Below are positions 55,023 to 63,752 of a stretch of 64,000 nt of DNA, one piece after another. The DNA is taken from positions 123,216 through 187,215 of the forward strand of contig CAKZRP010000067.1 in the NCBI GenBank assembly GCA_937146765.1, in the 5' to 3' direction. The notes beneath the pieces were generated by a model that saw nothing but the letters and a program-made list of their open reading frames with translations, did no database searches and had not been told where the DNA came from. Positions within the stretch are counted from its first letter, which is position 1. The number at the start of each line of letters is the position of its first letter. Source of the stretch: an uncultured Paracoccaceae bacterium. Lineage in GTDB: Bacteria > Pseudomonadota > Alphaproteobacteria > Rhodobacterales > Rhodobacteraceae. Made by a program: the position numbers and the translations under genes.

Positions 55023-56246
55023 GTGGCGATGCGGGACGGTGCTGACCTCGACCCGGCTCTGCCGCCCTCGCCCAGGGGCGGCTGGTCAGAAAGCCTGCTG
55101 ACCCTGCGCGACGCCATCGTGGTGCCGCCGGTCGAAAGCGGCATGGTGCAGGAAGCCGGGCTTCTGCACGCCGATGGCCGCTATTGTGCCGAAGGTGCGC
55201 TCTGGCGGCGGCACCGACCGATCACCATTGCACCCCCGCAGCCCACTGGGCCCTGCGAACGGATTTCCGGTCGATGGCTCTGGGGCGGTGTGCTCTGGGC
55301 GCATTTCGGCCATTTCCTGGTGGAAAGCACCTCGCGTCTCTGGGCGCTGGCGGAACTGGACAGGGCGAAGGACGGGCCGGTGGAGGGGGTTCTGTTCATC
55401 CCCAAACGTCCCGCGGTGGGCGAGGAGGTGCGCGGCTTTCAGCGCGAGTTCCTGAGCCTGCTGCAAAAGGACCTGCCGATCCGGGTAGTCGCAGGTTCGG
55501 CGGCGCGGGTGGAGAACCTGGTGGTGCCCGGTCAGGGTTTTGGTCTCGGTGCGATCACCGAGGGCACTGACAAGTACCGAAGCGCTATCCACAAGAGGTT
55601 TGCCTTGGATATCGCGGCCGAAGGACCGGAGAAGATCTATATCTCCCGCTCGCGACTGGGTCTCGGCAAGGGCGGTCTTCTGGGCGAGGAACAGCTTGAA
55701 GACCTGCTGGCAGCCGAGGGCTACGAGATCTTCCATCCGCAGGAACACAGTCTCAGCACCCAACTGGCCCGGTACAAGGCAGCGCGCCAGGTGATCGCGG
55801 CGGATGGCTCTGCACTTCATCTTTACGCGATGGTCGGACGCCCGGATCAGAAGGTGGCCATGGTGCTGCGCCGCAAGTCAACCGCCCATACGCTGCTGAC
55901 TGAAAACGTCCGCCATTTCTGCAATAGCGACCCGCTGGTGATCGGCGCGCTGCGAACCGAATGGATGCCGCGCAACCATCAGCGCTCCAGCCGCCTCAGT
56001 TTTGGCGAACTCGATCATTCGGTGATCGGCAAGGCGCTGAAATCGGCGGGGTTCATCTCCGGAGGGGACGACTGGCCGGTTCTCAGCGATCAGGCGCGCG
56101 CGCAGATCCTGCAGGACAAGGGGATCAGGAGCGACCGTTTTGTCGAATCGCCGGAGTTCCTGCGCGCCCGCATCCGCGAGATGCGTCGGGTGCGACGGGA
56201 GCGGCGGGCACAAGACGCCGCATCCCCGCCAGAGCGTTCCGATTAA
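55023..56246 (+). CDS. Glycosyltransferase family 61-like (DUF563) protein
   Basis: The 407-residue protein has the DUF563/GT61 pattern WGGVLWAHFGHFLVESTSRL in the N-terminal half, KIYISRSRLG in the middle and the acidic-sugar domain GYEIFHPQEHSLSTQLARYK with ADGSALH. Such enzymes decorate surface polysaccharide; substrates are unknown. The start is a GTG 3 bases after the regA stop, or an ATG at 55029. The stop shares the four bases TTAA with the convergent HD gene. Confidence 0.8.
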   Translation: MAMRDGADLDPALPPSPRGGWSESLLTLRDAIVVPPVESGMVQEAGLLHADGRYCAEGALWRRHRPITIAPPQPTGPCERISGRWLWGGVLWAHFGHFLVESTSRLWALAELDRAKDGPVEGVLFIPKRPAVGEEVRGFQREFLSLLQKDLPIRVVAGSAARVENLVVPGQGFGLGAITEGTDKYRSAIHKRFALDIAAEGPEKIYISRSRLGLGKGGLLGEEQLEDLLAAEGYEIFHPQEHSLSTQLARYKAARQVIAADGSALHLYAMVGRPDQKVAMVLRRKSTAHTLLTENVRHFCNSDPLVIGALRTEWMPRNHQRSSRLSFGELDHSVIGKALKSAGFISGGDDWPVLSDQARAQILQDKGIRSDRFVESPEFLRARIREMRRVRRERRAQDAASPPERSD

Positions 56247-56839
56247 AGCTGCGCCAGAAGATCCGCATGGCGGGCAACGAAGTCGCGGCGCACCTCCACC
56301 GGCGGGCGCAGATGGATGTCGAGCCCCTCGATCAGTTCGGCATCGGGGCGGCCAAAGAACTTTGTGGCCTCAGCCTCGGAAAACCCGGCAATCTGCACCG
56401 CTTCCATCCAGGCGGAGACCTTGTCGGCCCGCTTGATCTGCGCCTTCACCGTCTTCGGCAGCGCCGCAGGCAGGCCAAAGCGGATGTGGATGGCCGCAGT
56501 GAGCCGAGCATCGAGCTCGCCATAGCCGGTGCCGACCGCGGCCTTCACCGGCGAGATCATGTCGCCGATGACATATTCGGGCGCGTCGTGCAGGAGCGCG
56601 GCCAACTGCCATTTCACCGGAGCCTTGGGGAAAAGACGGCCGTGGATCACCTCGACCAGCAGCGAATGCTCGGCCACCGAATAGGCAAAATCCCCGCGTG
56701 TCTGCCCGTTCCAGCGCGCGACAAAGGCCAGCCCATGGGCGATGTCCTCAATTTCGATATCAAAGGGCGTCGGGTCGAGCAGGTCGAGGCGACGACCGGA
56801 GAGCATCCTTTGCCAGGCGCGGGGCGGTTTGGAGGGCAT
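56243..56839 (-). CDS. HD-domain hydrolase (YfbR-like)
   Basis: The 198-residue protein has the HD signature: SVAEHSLLV, then LLHDAPEYVIGDM with the HD pair, and a distal Asp in IKRADKVSAW. It resembles YfbR-type 5'-deoxynucleotidases and similar metal-dependent phosphohydrolases, but substrate is not clear. It is a single gene with its stop codon interlocked with the GT61 stop. The 233 bases upstream contain no other gene. Confidence 0.82.
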   Translation of the reverse strand: MPSKPPRAWQRMLSGRRLDLLDPTPFDIEIEDIAHGLAFVARWNGQTRGDFAYSVAEHSLLVEVIHGRLFPKAPVKWQLAALLHDAPEYVIGDMISPVKAAVGTGYGELDARLTAAIHIRFGLPAALPKTVKAQIKRADKVSAWMEAVQIAGFSEAEATKFFGRPDAELIEGLDIHLRPPVEVRRDFVARHADLLAQL

Positions 56840-57072
56840 GGAGCGATCTTTCTGGTCCCGTGGAATGGGCCTTAGCTACCCCCGGCGCAACCGGGTTGCA
56901 AACCCGCAGTGGCAGAGATTTTGCCCTGCATCGGCGCCACTGGGCACGCGAAGGTGATGGCGGAGAGATTGAAAACGGGGCGGACCGAGCTCAGATTCAT
57001 ACCATGTGAAAGGGGCCTGTCCCCGACAAGACGTGCCCTTTTCCGGACTTCGCTCAGGAAAGGAGCACTGAA

Positions 57073-57387
57073 ATGTTCAAACGTCTCATCACTAGCGCCC
57101 TGGTCTTCGGGATGGCCGCGATTGCCCCGCCCGTTGCGGCACAGAACTGCGCCCCGCGCGACGTCGTGGTCGAGCGGCTGAGCAAGAGTTTCGGCGAGCG
57201 CCTCAGTTCGGCCGGACTTCAGCCGATGCGTCCGGTCAGCGTGATCGTCGAAATCTGGTCCTCGGCTGAAACTGGCAGTTTCACGGTGCTGTTCTCGCAC
57301 CCCAACGGCATGAGCTGCCTGATTGCCTCCGGACAGGACTATTTCACCATCGGCGAACCGGATCTGCCTCCCGATCCGGCCAGTTGA
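57073..57387 (+). CDS. Small exported protein of unknown function
   Basis: The 104-residue product has a signal peptide (MFKRLITSALVFGMAAIAPP with cleavage after VAA) and a short mature domain with two Cys (NCAPRD and MSCLIAS) that may form a disulfide. I do not recognise the family. The ATG is eight bases after a clear GGAG site. It is 109 bases before ahcY on the same strand. Confidence 0.75.
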   Translation: MFKRLITSALVFGMAAIAPPVAAQNCAPRDVVVERLSKSFGERLSSAGLQPMRPVSVIVEIWSSAETGSFTVLFSHPNGMSCLIASGQDYFTIGEPDLPPDPAS

Positions 57388-57496
57388 GACCCGCTCCGCT
57401 GGGGAATTTCAGCCACGCATCTTCGTTGCTTATCAACCATTGCGATGATACCTCCCGAAGCCAAGTAACCTGTGGACATTTGAAACGGAGCAGAAA

Positions 57497-58882
57497 ATGG
57501 CCGGAGACTATATCGTCAAGGACATCGCGCTGGCGGGCTTTGGCCGCAAAGAGCTGGACATCGCCGAAACGGAAATGCCGGGTCTGATGGCACTGCGCGA
57601 AGAATTCGGTACCTCGAAACCACTGGCAGGCGCGCGTATCGTCGGCTCGCTGCACATGACGATCCAGACCGCCGTTCTGATCGAGACCCTGGTGGCTCTG
57701 GGCGCGGATGTGCGCTGGGCCTCCTGCAACATCTTCTCGACCCAGGACCACGCGGCGGCAGCCATTGCCGAAGCAGGCATTCCTGTCTTTGCTATCAAGG
57801 GCCAGAGCCTTGAAGAGCATTGGGACTATCTCGACAAATCCTTCCAATTCCCCGAAGGCCCGAACCTGATCCTCGATGATGGTGGCGATGCGACGCTCTA
57901 CATCCTGCTCGGCGCCCGTGCCGAAGCCGGAGAGGAGATCATCCCGGTGCCGACCTCGGAAGAGGAAGCGGTGATCAAGGAGCAGATCAAGAAGCGGATG
58001 CAGCAGTCTCCGGGCTGGTTCACCCAAATGCGCGAACAGATCGTGGGGGTCTCCGAGGAAACCACCACCGGTGTGCACCGCCTCTATGAGCTGGTGAAAC
58101 AGGGCCAGCTGCCCTTCCCGGCGATCAACGTGAACGATTCCGTGACCAAGTCGAAATTCGACAACAAATACGGCTGCAAAGAGAGCCTCGTGGACGGGAT
58201 CCGCCGCGCCACCGACACCATGATGGCCGGCAAGGTGGCTGTGGTCTGTGGCTATGGCGACGTGGGCAAGGGCTCTGCCGCCTCCCTGCGTGGCGCGGGC
58301 GCACGGGTGAAAATCACCGAAGCCGACCCGATCTGCGCGCTGCAGGCCGCTATGGACGGGTTTGAAGTGGTGCTCCTGGAAGAATCGCTGGATGCGGACA
58401 TCTTCATCACCACCACCGGCAACAAGGACATCATCCGCATCGAGCATATGCGCGAGATGAAGGACATGGCCATCGTCGGCAACATCGGCCATTTCGACAA
58501 CGAGATCCAGGTCGCGGCGCTGAAGAACCACAAGTGGACCAATATCAAGGAACAGGTGGACATGATCGAGATGCCCTCGGGCAACCGGATCATCCTTCTG
58601 TCCGAAGGCCGCCTGCTGAACCTCGGCAATGCCACCGGCCACCCGTCCTTCGTGATGTCCGCCTCTTTCACCAACCAGGTTCTGGCGCAGATCGAACTCT
58701 GGACCCGCGGTGACAGTTACGAGAACAAGGTCTACATCCTGCCCAAGCATCTCGACGAGAAAGTGGCGGCGCTGCACCTCGGTCGGGTGGGCGCGAAGCT
58801 GACCAAGCTGACCCCGGAGCAGGCGGCCTATATCGGCGTGAAGCCGGAGGGCCCGTTCAAGCCGGAGCATTACCGCTACTGA
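57497..58882 (+). CDS. ahcY: Adenosylhomocysteinase
   Basis: The 461-residue NAD enzyme splits S-adenosylhomocysteine into adenosine and homocysteine, relieving inhibition of methylations. The [23 protein letters not shown] fold, [14 protein letters not shown] and the C-terminal [13 protein letters not shown] are diagnostic. The 109 bases upstream contain no SAH-riboswitch pattern I can identify. In Rhodobacter, ahcY is also near the reg genes, so this neighbourhood is partly conserved. A strong terminator follows. Confidence 0.98.
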   Translation: MAGDYIVKDIALAGFGRKELDIAETEMPGLMALREEFGTSKPLAGARIVGSLHMTIQTAVLIETLVALGADVRWASCNIFSTQDHAAAAIAEAGIPVFAIKGQSLEEHWDYLDKSFQFPEGPNLILDDGGDATLYILLGARAEAGEEIIPVPTSEEEAVIKEQIKKRMQQSPGWFTQMREQIVGVSEETTTGVHRLYELVKQGQLPFPAINVNDSVTKSKFDNKYGCKESLVDGIRRATDTMMAGKVAVVCGYGDVGKGSAASLRGAGARVKITEADPICALQAAMDGFEVVLLEESLDADIFITTTGNKDIIRIEHMREMKDMAIVGNIGHFDNEIQVAALKNHKWTNIKEQVDMIEMPSGNRIILLSEGRLLNLGNATGHPSFVMSASFTNQVLAQIELWTRGDSYENKVYILPKHLDEKVAALHLGRVGAKLTKLTPEQAAYIGVKPEGPFKPEHYRY

Positions 58883-58905
58883 TCTGCGCAGCGGATCTGT
58901 GGAAG

Positions 58906-58931
58906 AACCCGGCCTTGGAGCCGGGTTTTTT
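58906..58931 (+). terminator. Intrinsic terminator of ahcY
   Basis: AACCCGGC and GCCGGGTT form a perfect eight-base stem with a six-base loop directly followed by TTTT, 23 bases after the ahcY stop. It is among the clearest intrinsic terminators in the window. Confidence 0.93.
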
Positions 58932-59119
58932 CGTATCCCGGGATGGGGACGGACGCTGGTTCCTGCGGAACCTCGCCCCGCCCGCCATCCCAATCACGCC
59001 GGATCTGACGCGAAGGACGGGGAAAAAACCCTTTGTGGCTCGGGGAAAGCGACTTACCGTCACGCTACAGCAATTTTGAGGCTTTGATATTGGCCGGTAA
59101 CTGACGGGAGACTTCGACC

Positions 59120-59461
59120 ATGGGAAAGCGTGAAGACCTGATTGCGCACTACGCAGAGGACCTGAAGACGAAATGCGGGATGGAGCCCGACATGGATCTT
59201 CTCACCAAGGTGACCATCGGCTGTGGGCCGGCGATCTACAACGCGGATGCCTCCACCGTGGCTTCGAGCCAGGCGGAGGAGCTGGAGACGGTGAAGACCA
59301 ACTTCCTGATCAAGAAGCTAGGGCTCGCCGATGGGCCGGAGCTGATGGCGGCGATCGAGAAAGTGGTCGAGACCTATGGCAAGTCCGAGCGCAACAAATA
59401 CCGCGCCGTGGTCTATTACATGTTGACCAAACATTTCGGCAAAGAGGCTGTCTACGGCTGA
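59120..59461 (+). CDS. DUF2853 family protein
   Basis: The 113-residue helical protein matches DUF2853: the opening KREDLIAHYAEDLKTKCG, the central KKLGLADGPELMAAI and the end NKYRAVVYYMLTKHFGKE. No function is known to me. The ATG follows GGGAGACTTCGACC. Single gene; a 229-base gap without a gene follows. Confidence 0.85.
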   Translation: MGKREDLIAHYAEDLKTKCGMEPDMDLLTKVTIGCGPAIYNADASTVASSQAEELETVKTNFLIKKLGLADGPELMAAIEKVVETYGKSERNKYRAVVYYMLTKHFGKEAVYG

Positions 59462-59643
59462 GGCAGGGCCAATTTGTCCATCCAGCAGGCATCCACATGC
59501 CAGTTTGATCAGTCGGTCAGGTTTTAGGAGTATTGTTGGGGCAAAGAAATTGCCTACCCCATCGAACTCCGGATATAGGATCATTGAAGCGCAACTATTG
59601 CGCGAATGGTCCGACGAACACGGTGGGAGTGGGCGTTGAGTGA

Positions 59644-59674
59644 GAAAGGTCACGGCACAGCGCTGTGGCCTTTC
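59644..59674. terminator. Terminator-like hairpin downstream of DUF1761
   Basis: GAAAGGTCAC and GTGGCCTTTC pair over ten bases around an eleven-base loop, between DUF2853 and the convergent DUF1761 gene. The U-tract is weak on either strand, so function is uncertain. Confidence 0.45.
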
Positions 59675-59690
59675 TGCGTTCCAAGACCCT

Positions 59691-60086
59691 TCAGAACAGC
59701 ACCAGGACCACGCCCATGATCGCGCAGGCGAGCGTTGCATAGCCACCGTCGATCACGGTCAAGGCACGGGGCCGCATCCCATAGAGATTGTTGAGCGCAA
59801 TCCAGGGCGTGATAAAGAACAAGCCAATTCCGATCCCGCCCATCAGGCCCATGCCGAGGCTGTCGATCCCGGACAGGGTGAAGACGTGGCGCATCATGCC
59901 CGCGACCAGAAGCTGGCAGAGGAAGGCGAGCACGAAGATCAAGGGGGTCTGCCCGCCAGCGGGCTTGCCCGATTCGTCATGCGGCACACCGGCGGCAGTC
60001 ATCCAGGGATCAGAGAGGACACCATAATAGACAGCTCCGGCAGCAAAGGCTGCGGCTGTTGCTGCGATGACGCTGAGAAATTCCAT
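59691..60086 (-). CDS. DUF1761 family membrane protein
   Basis: The 131-residue protein has four hydrophobic segments and the DUF1761 layout, with AAGAVYYGVLSDPWMTAAGV after the first helix and FFITPWIALNNLYGMRP later. Function is unknown. It is 45 bases downstream of the EVE gene on the same strand and may be co-transcribed. Confidence 0.85.
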   Translation of the reverse strand: MEFLSVIAATAAAFAAGAVYYGVLSDPWMTAAGVPHDESGKPAGGQTPLIFVLAFLCQLLVAGMMRHVFTLSGIDSLGMGLMGGIGIGLFFITPWIALNNLYGMRPRALTVIDGGYATLACAIMGVVLVLF

Positions 60087-60131
60087 CTTTCCCTCCCCTT
60101 TTCCCTCTGGCGATCGGGCCAGGATGACAGA

Positions 60132-60554
60132 TCACTCCGGGTCGGTCTGCCCCATTCTGCAGATCTCGCGCCATTCGGCTTCGGTCACTGGCTGTACCGA
60201 GAGGCGGGAGTTCCTGACCAAGACCATCTCTGCCAAGGCGGGCGTGGCCTTGATCTCGTCGAGCGACACGGGCCGGGTGAAGGGTCGAATGGCCTTGATA
60301 TCCACACACTCCCAGCGGGGATCATCGCTGCTGCTGTCCGGGTGCACCTCGGCGCAGACCTCAACGATACCGACCACGGATTTCTCCGTCAGCGAATGGT
60401 AGAAGAACCCGCGATCGCCGAGTTTCATGGCCCGCATGAAATTGCGGGCCTGATAGTTGCGCACGCCATTCCATTCCTCGCCCGCATCGCCCTTGGCCAG
60501 CTGGTCGTCCCAGCCCCAGGTGTTGGGTTCGGATTTGAACAGCCAATAGGCCAT
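60132..60554 (-). CDS. EVE domain protein
   Basis: The 140-residue protein is a single EVE domain: AYWLFKSEPNTWGWDDQL at the start, GVRNYQARNFMRAMKLGD and FFYHSLTEKSVVGIVEV. EVE domains are PUA-like folds that bind modified bases, related to YTH readers. What this one reads is unknown. Its ATG overlaps the YciI-like stop by one base (TGATG), so it is coupled to gpsA-YciI. Confidence 0.92.
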   Translation of the reverse strand: MAYWLFKSEPNTWGWDDQLAKGDAGEEWNGVRNYQARNFMRAMKLGDRGFFYHSLTEKSVVGIVEVCAEVHPDSSSDDPRWECVDIKAIRPFTRPVSLDEIKATPALAEMVLVRNSRLSVQPVTEAEWREICRMGQTDPE

Positions 60555-60826
60555 CAGCCGATGACCTTCTTCCAGGTGATCAACTCGACCGCCTCAAACA
60601 GGCCTGCCTTATTGTAGGGATCATTGGCGGCCCATTCCTCGCCCGCGGCCATGTCCTCGACGTCGAGAATGACAAGCGAGCCGGCCATATCGCCGTTCTG
60701 ATCCAGAAGAGGGCCCGCCTGCGCAACCACGCCGGTCTCGTTGATATAGGCGAGATGCGCCTCCCGATTGTCGAGACGGGTTTGCAGGTGGTTCGGTTTA
60801 TCGCGGGCAATCAATGCAATGAGCAT
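60554..60826 (-). CDS. YciI-like protein
   Basis: The 90-residue protein is a ferredoxin-fold YciI domain with LIALIARDKPNHLQ..R and the HLAYI, GSLVILDVEDM and NDPYNKAGLF elements. The His/Asp pair of the family is retained. Substrate unknown. The ORF track's 17-codon extension lies within gpsA; the ATG at 60826 lies one base after its stop. Confidence 0.88.
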   Translation of the reverse strand: MLIALIARDKPNHLQTRLDNREAHLAYINETGVVAQAGPLLDQNGDMAGSLVILDVEDMAAGEEWAANDPYNKAGLFEAVELITWKKVIG

Positions 60827-60827
60827 T

Positions 60828-61790
60828 TTATTCCTCTTTGAGTGGTCTTTTAAGTAAATGAGCCACAGCCTCGCCAATCGTCAACCGTTGATCCAGCAAA
60901 TTGGTTACCGTTTGCGTGATCGGCATATCGAGCCCCATCTCTTTGGCCGCCTTTGCCGTTGCATGCGCGGTTGCGGCACCCTCGACGGTGATCGTGGGGT
61001 CAAAGACCTCACCACGACCGAGGCTGAGGCCAAGGCGGAAGTTGCGCGACTGCTCTGAGCTACAGGTGAGGGTCAAATCCCCAAAGCCGGAAAGCCCAGC
61101 CAGCGTTTCCGGTCGTGCCCCCCGCGCCACGGCAAGGCGCTGCATTTCAGCGTAGCCTCGGGTCATCAGCGCGGCGCGGGCGCTGTCGCCCAGTTGCGCG
61201 CCGATCACAGCCCCGCAGGCAATGGCGATGACGTTCTTCAAGGCGCCACCGACCTCGGCCCCGATCACATCCGTGGTGCGATAGAGGCGCAGGTTCTCGG
61301 TGGAGAGTTGCCTTTGTAGATCGTGGCAGGCCTCGGCATCCTCACAGGCGAGGGTCAGGGCGGTGGGCAATCCGCGCGCGATATCGGCGGCAAAGCTGGG
61401 GCCGGTCAGAAGTGCAATCGTCGCTTCCGGCAGTACATCGCGGATTACTGCAACCGGGCCGAGGCCGGTGTCCAGTTCGATCCCCTTGCAGCAGGCGACG
61501 ATATTGGCATGGGAAAGCGCGGTCTTGTGATCGGTCACAAAGGCGCGCAGCTTCTGCATCGGCACCGCGAGCAGGATCGTTTTGGCCTGTGTGGCCTCTG
61601 CCAGATCGGAGGTGACATGCAGCGTGTCAGGCAAGTTTGCGCCGGGCAGACGGCGGCTGTTTTCCCGCGTCTTTTGCATCTCAGTCGCGTGGCTTTTGTC
61701 GCGGCACCACAGGGTCATTGATGCCTTGCGCGCCAGAGAAATCGCCAGAGCGGTGCCAAAGGCGCCCGCGCCGAGAACTGCGACACTCAT
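60828..61790 (-). CDS. gpsA: Glycerol-3-phosphate dehydrogenase [NAD(P)+]
   Basis: The 320-residue enzyme supplies sn-glycerol 3-phosphate for phospholipids. The [18 protein letters not shown] dinucleotide fold, [16 protein letters not shown], the catalytic Lys region [12 protein letters not shown] and [12 protein letters not shown] are present. Its ATG overlaps the tsaD stop as ATGA. Confidence 0.97.
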   Translation of the reverse strand: MSVAVLGAGAFGTALAISLARKASMTLWCRDKSHATEMQKTRENSRRLPGANLPDTLHVTSDLAEATQAKTILLAVPMQKLRAFVTDHKTALSHANIVACCKGIELDTGLGPVAVIRDVLPEATIALLTGPSFAADIARGLPTALTLACEDAEACHDLQRQLSTENLRLYRTTDVIGAEVGGALKNVIAIACGAVIGAQLGDSARAALMTRGYAEMQRLAVARGARPETLAGLSGFGDLTLTCSSEQSRNFRLGLSLGRGEVFDPTITVEGAATAHATAKAAKEMGLDMPITQTVTNLLDQRLTIGEAVAHLLKRPLKEE

Positions 61791-62884
61791 GCTTTGGCTC
61801 CCTTCTTGCCGCTGCCGAGCAGCGCCGGGCTGGTCTTGTCCAAGGGCCAGCGCGGGCGGGCCATAAGATCCATGCCGTCCTGCGCGCCGGCGCGGTAGCG
61901 CTCCAGCCCGGCATAGGCGATCATCGCCGCATTATCGGTGCACAGCCGGAGGGGCGGCGCGAGGAAATCAGTCTCTAACTCTGAGCAAAGCCCCATCAAA
62001 CCGGCACGGATCGCGGTATTGGCGGCCACACCGCCAGCCACAGCCAGCGTTGGTTCTGCGGGATTTTCCGCGAGGTACAGGACCAAAGCGCGGCGAGTCT
62101 TCTCGACCAGCGTGTCCACGACGGCGACCTGAAACCCCGCGCAGAGATCGGCGCGGTCCTGACGGGTCAGCCCGCCCTTTTCCGCCACGATCTGATCCCG
62201 CATCCGCATCAATGCGGTCTTGAGGCCGGAGAAGGACAGGTTGCAGTCGGGCCGATCCAGCAAGGGGCGCGGAAAACGGAACCGTTTGGGATCGCCCTGT
62301 TCCGCCTCCGCCTGCACCGAGGGGCCGCCCGGCTGCGGCAGACCCAACAGGCGCGCGGTCTTGTCAAAGGCCTCGCCGGGGGCGTCGTCGATGGTGCCGC
62401 CGAGGCGGGTGAAGTCTTCCGGCCCGCGTGCAATCAGATATTGGCAATGACCGCCGGAGACCAGCAACATCAGGTAGGGGTAGGAGACCCCATCCGTGAG
62501 CCGCGGCGTCAGCGCGTGCCCAGCGAGGTGATTGACCCCGACCAGCGGCAGTCCCTTTGCCGCCGCGATCCCCTTGGCGCACATCACGCCGGACATCACG
62601 CCGCCGATCAGCCCCGGTCCTGCCGTCACCGCAATCGCGTCAAGATCATCGAGGCTAAGACCCGCCTTCGCCAGCGCCTCACGCACGCAGGTGTCGAGTT
62701 TTTCCGCATGGGCGCGGGCGGCAATCTCCGGCACCACGCCCCCAAAGGCACTATGCAGCTCGGTCTGGCCAAAGACCACCGAGGAGAGAATTTCCGCCGC
62801 CTCCCCCTCGCGCTGCCGCACGATGGCGGCGGCGGTATCGTCACAGCTGCTTTCCAGCCCCAGAAAGGTGAGCGTTTGCGTCAT
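61787..62884 (-). CDS. tsaD: TsaD (Kae1/Gcp), tRNA t6A37 threonylcarbamoyltransferase
   Basis: The 365-residue ASKHA protein transfers threonylcarbamoyl to A37. The start [20 protein letters not shown], the metal-binding [13 protein letters not shown] (HxxxH) and a distal [11 protein letters not shown] motif are diagnostic. The ORF continues upstream to 63304 in the antisense of hemD, so that extension is spurious. It works with TsaE, encoded 11 kb to the left. Confidence 0.97.
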   Translation of the reverse strand: MTQTLTFLGLESSCDDTAAAIVRQREGEAAEILSSVVFGQTELHSAFGGVVPEIAARAHAEKLDTCVREALAKAGLSLDDLDAIAVTAGPGLIGGVMSGVMCAKGIAAAKGLPLVGVNHLAGHALTPRLTDGVSYPYLMLLVSGGHCQYLIARGPEDFTRLGGTIDDAPGEAFDKTARLLGLPQPGGPSVQAEAEQGDPKRFRFPRPLLDRPDCNLSFSGLKTALMRMRDQIVAEKGGLTRQDRADLCAGFQVAVVDTLVEKTRRALVLYLAENPAEPTLAVAGGVAANTAIRAGLMGLCSELETDFLAPPLRLCTDNAAMIAYAGLERYRAGAQDGMDLMARPRWPLDKTSPALLGSGKKGAKA

Positions 62885-62958
62885 TGGCCTACCGTTGCAT
62901 CCATTCCCCTTGGGGGCTACCACCAAGAGGTAGTGCAAACAATCCCGGGAGCGTAGCG

Positions 62959-63702
62959 GTGCCTGACGCAAAGCCAGCCCCAGTCTTGCTGATGACACGC
63001 CCCGAAGGCGCGGCGTCGCGCTTCCTGAAGCTGTTGCCAGCGGATTTGCTGATCCGATTGCAGGTCGTGTCCTCACCGCTGATGGAGATTGTATCCTTGG
63101 CGGATCCGTTGGACCTGACCGGGGTCGCGATGGTTCTCTTTTCCTCGGGCGAAGGCGTTCGGGTGGCATCCGAAAAGACCGACCTGCGGCGCCCCGCTTT
63201 CTGCGTCGGCGCCGGAACAACTGCCGCGGCGCAGGCTTTGGGGTGGCAGGCGCGCTGTGCGGGGGAAACCGCGGATGCCCTGGTCGAGACGCTGAGCGCC
63301 GCAATGCCGCAGGGTCGAATTCTGCACCTGCATGGCGCCCATACCCGCGGTCGGATTGTGGAACGGTTGGTGCACGACGGGATCGACTGCCACGGTCAGA
63401 CGCTTTATCGGCAAGACCTGTTGCCGCTCACAGATGTTGCAAAACAGGTGCTTAGGGCGCAGTCCCCTGTCATTGTGCCGCTTTTTTCACCTCGAACGGC
63501 TGCCCATTTTGCGAGCCTTTGCCCTGATCCGGCGCATTTGACGATGATTGCGATGAGCGAGGCGGTTGCCCAGGCCTTGCCGCGCTTGCAATGTGAGGCG
63601 CTACACGTAAGTAAGGCGCCGACCGCATTGGCCATGGCGGAAATGCTGCGCGATGTCGCATGGTCATTGGTGCGGGTTGAGACGGGCCGACCCGCAGACT
63701 AG
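62959..63702 (+). CDS. hemD: Uroporphyrinogen-III synthase
   Basis: The 247-residue protein has the loosely conserved HemD pattern: [17 protein letters not shown] at the start, a Ser/Thr/Gly-rich [10 protein letters not shown] and a C-terminal [13 protein letters not shown]-like segment. It makes uroporphyrinogen III for heme and siroheme. I set the start at the GTG at 62959, seven bases after GGGAG. hemC, often the upstream gene, is not here; tsaD diverges directly. Confidence 0.85.
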   Translation: MPDAKPAPVLLMTRPEGAASRFLKLLPADLLIRLQVVSSPLMEIVSLADPLDLTGVAMVLFSSGEGVRVASEKTDLRRPAFCVGAGTTAAAQALGWQARCAGETADALVETLSAAMPQGRILHLHGAHTRGRIVERLVHDGIDCHGQTLYRQDLLPLTDVAKQVLRAQSPVIVPLFSPRTAAHFASLCPDPAHLTMIAMSEAVAQALPRLQCEALHVSKAPTALAMAEMLRDVAWSLVRVETGRPAD

Positions 63703-63752
63703 GGTCAATGTGAAGCGGAGAGCGCATGTTAGGGGAATCGGGGGAGGCCGGC

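Noticed and set aside
57388-57496. A possible SAH or SAM riboswitch before ahcY
   Set aside because: I could not find the conserved core or pairing of the known SAH or SAM classes in these 109 bases; a covariance-model search would settle it.
57344-58993. A 549-codon ORF on the minus strand opposite ahcY
   Set aside because: It mirrors ahcY almost exactly, has the low-complexity His/Gly/Arg composition of antisense frames in GC-rich DNA, and resembles no protein family.
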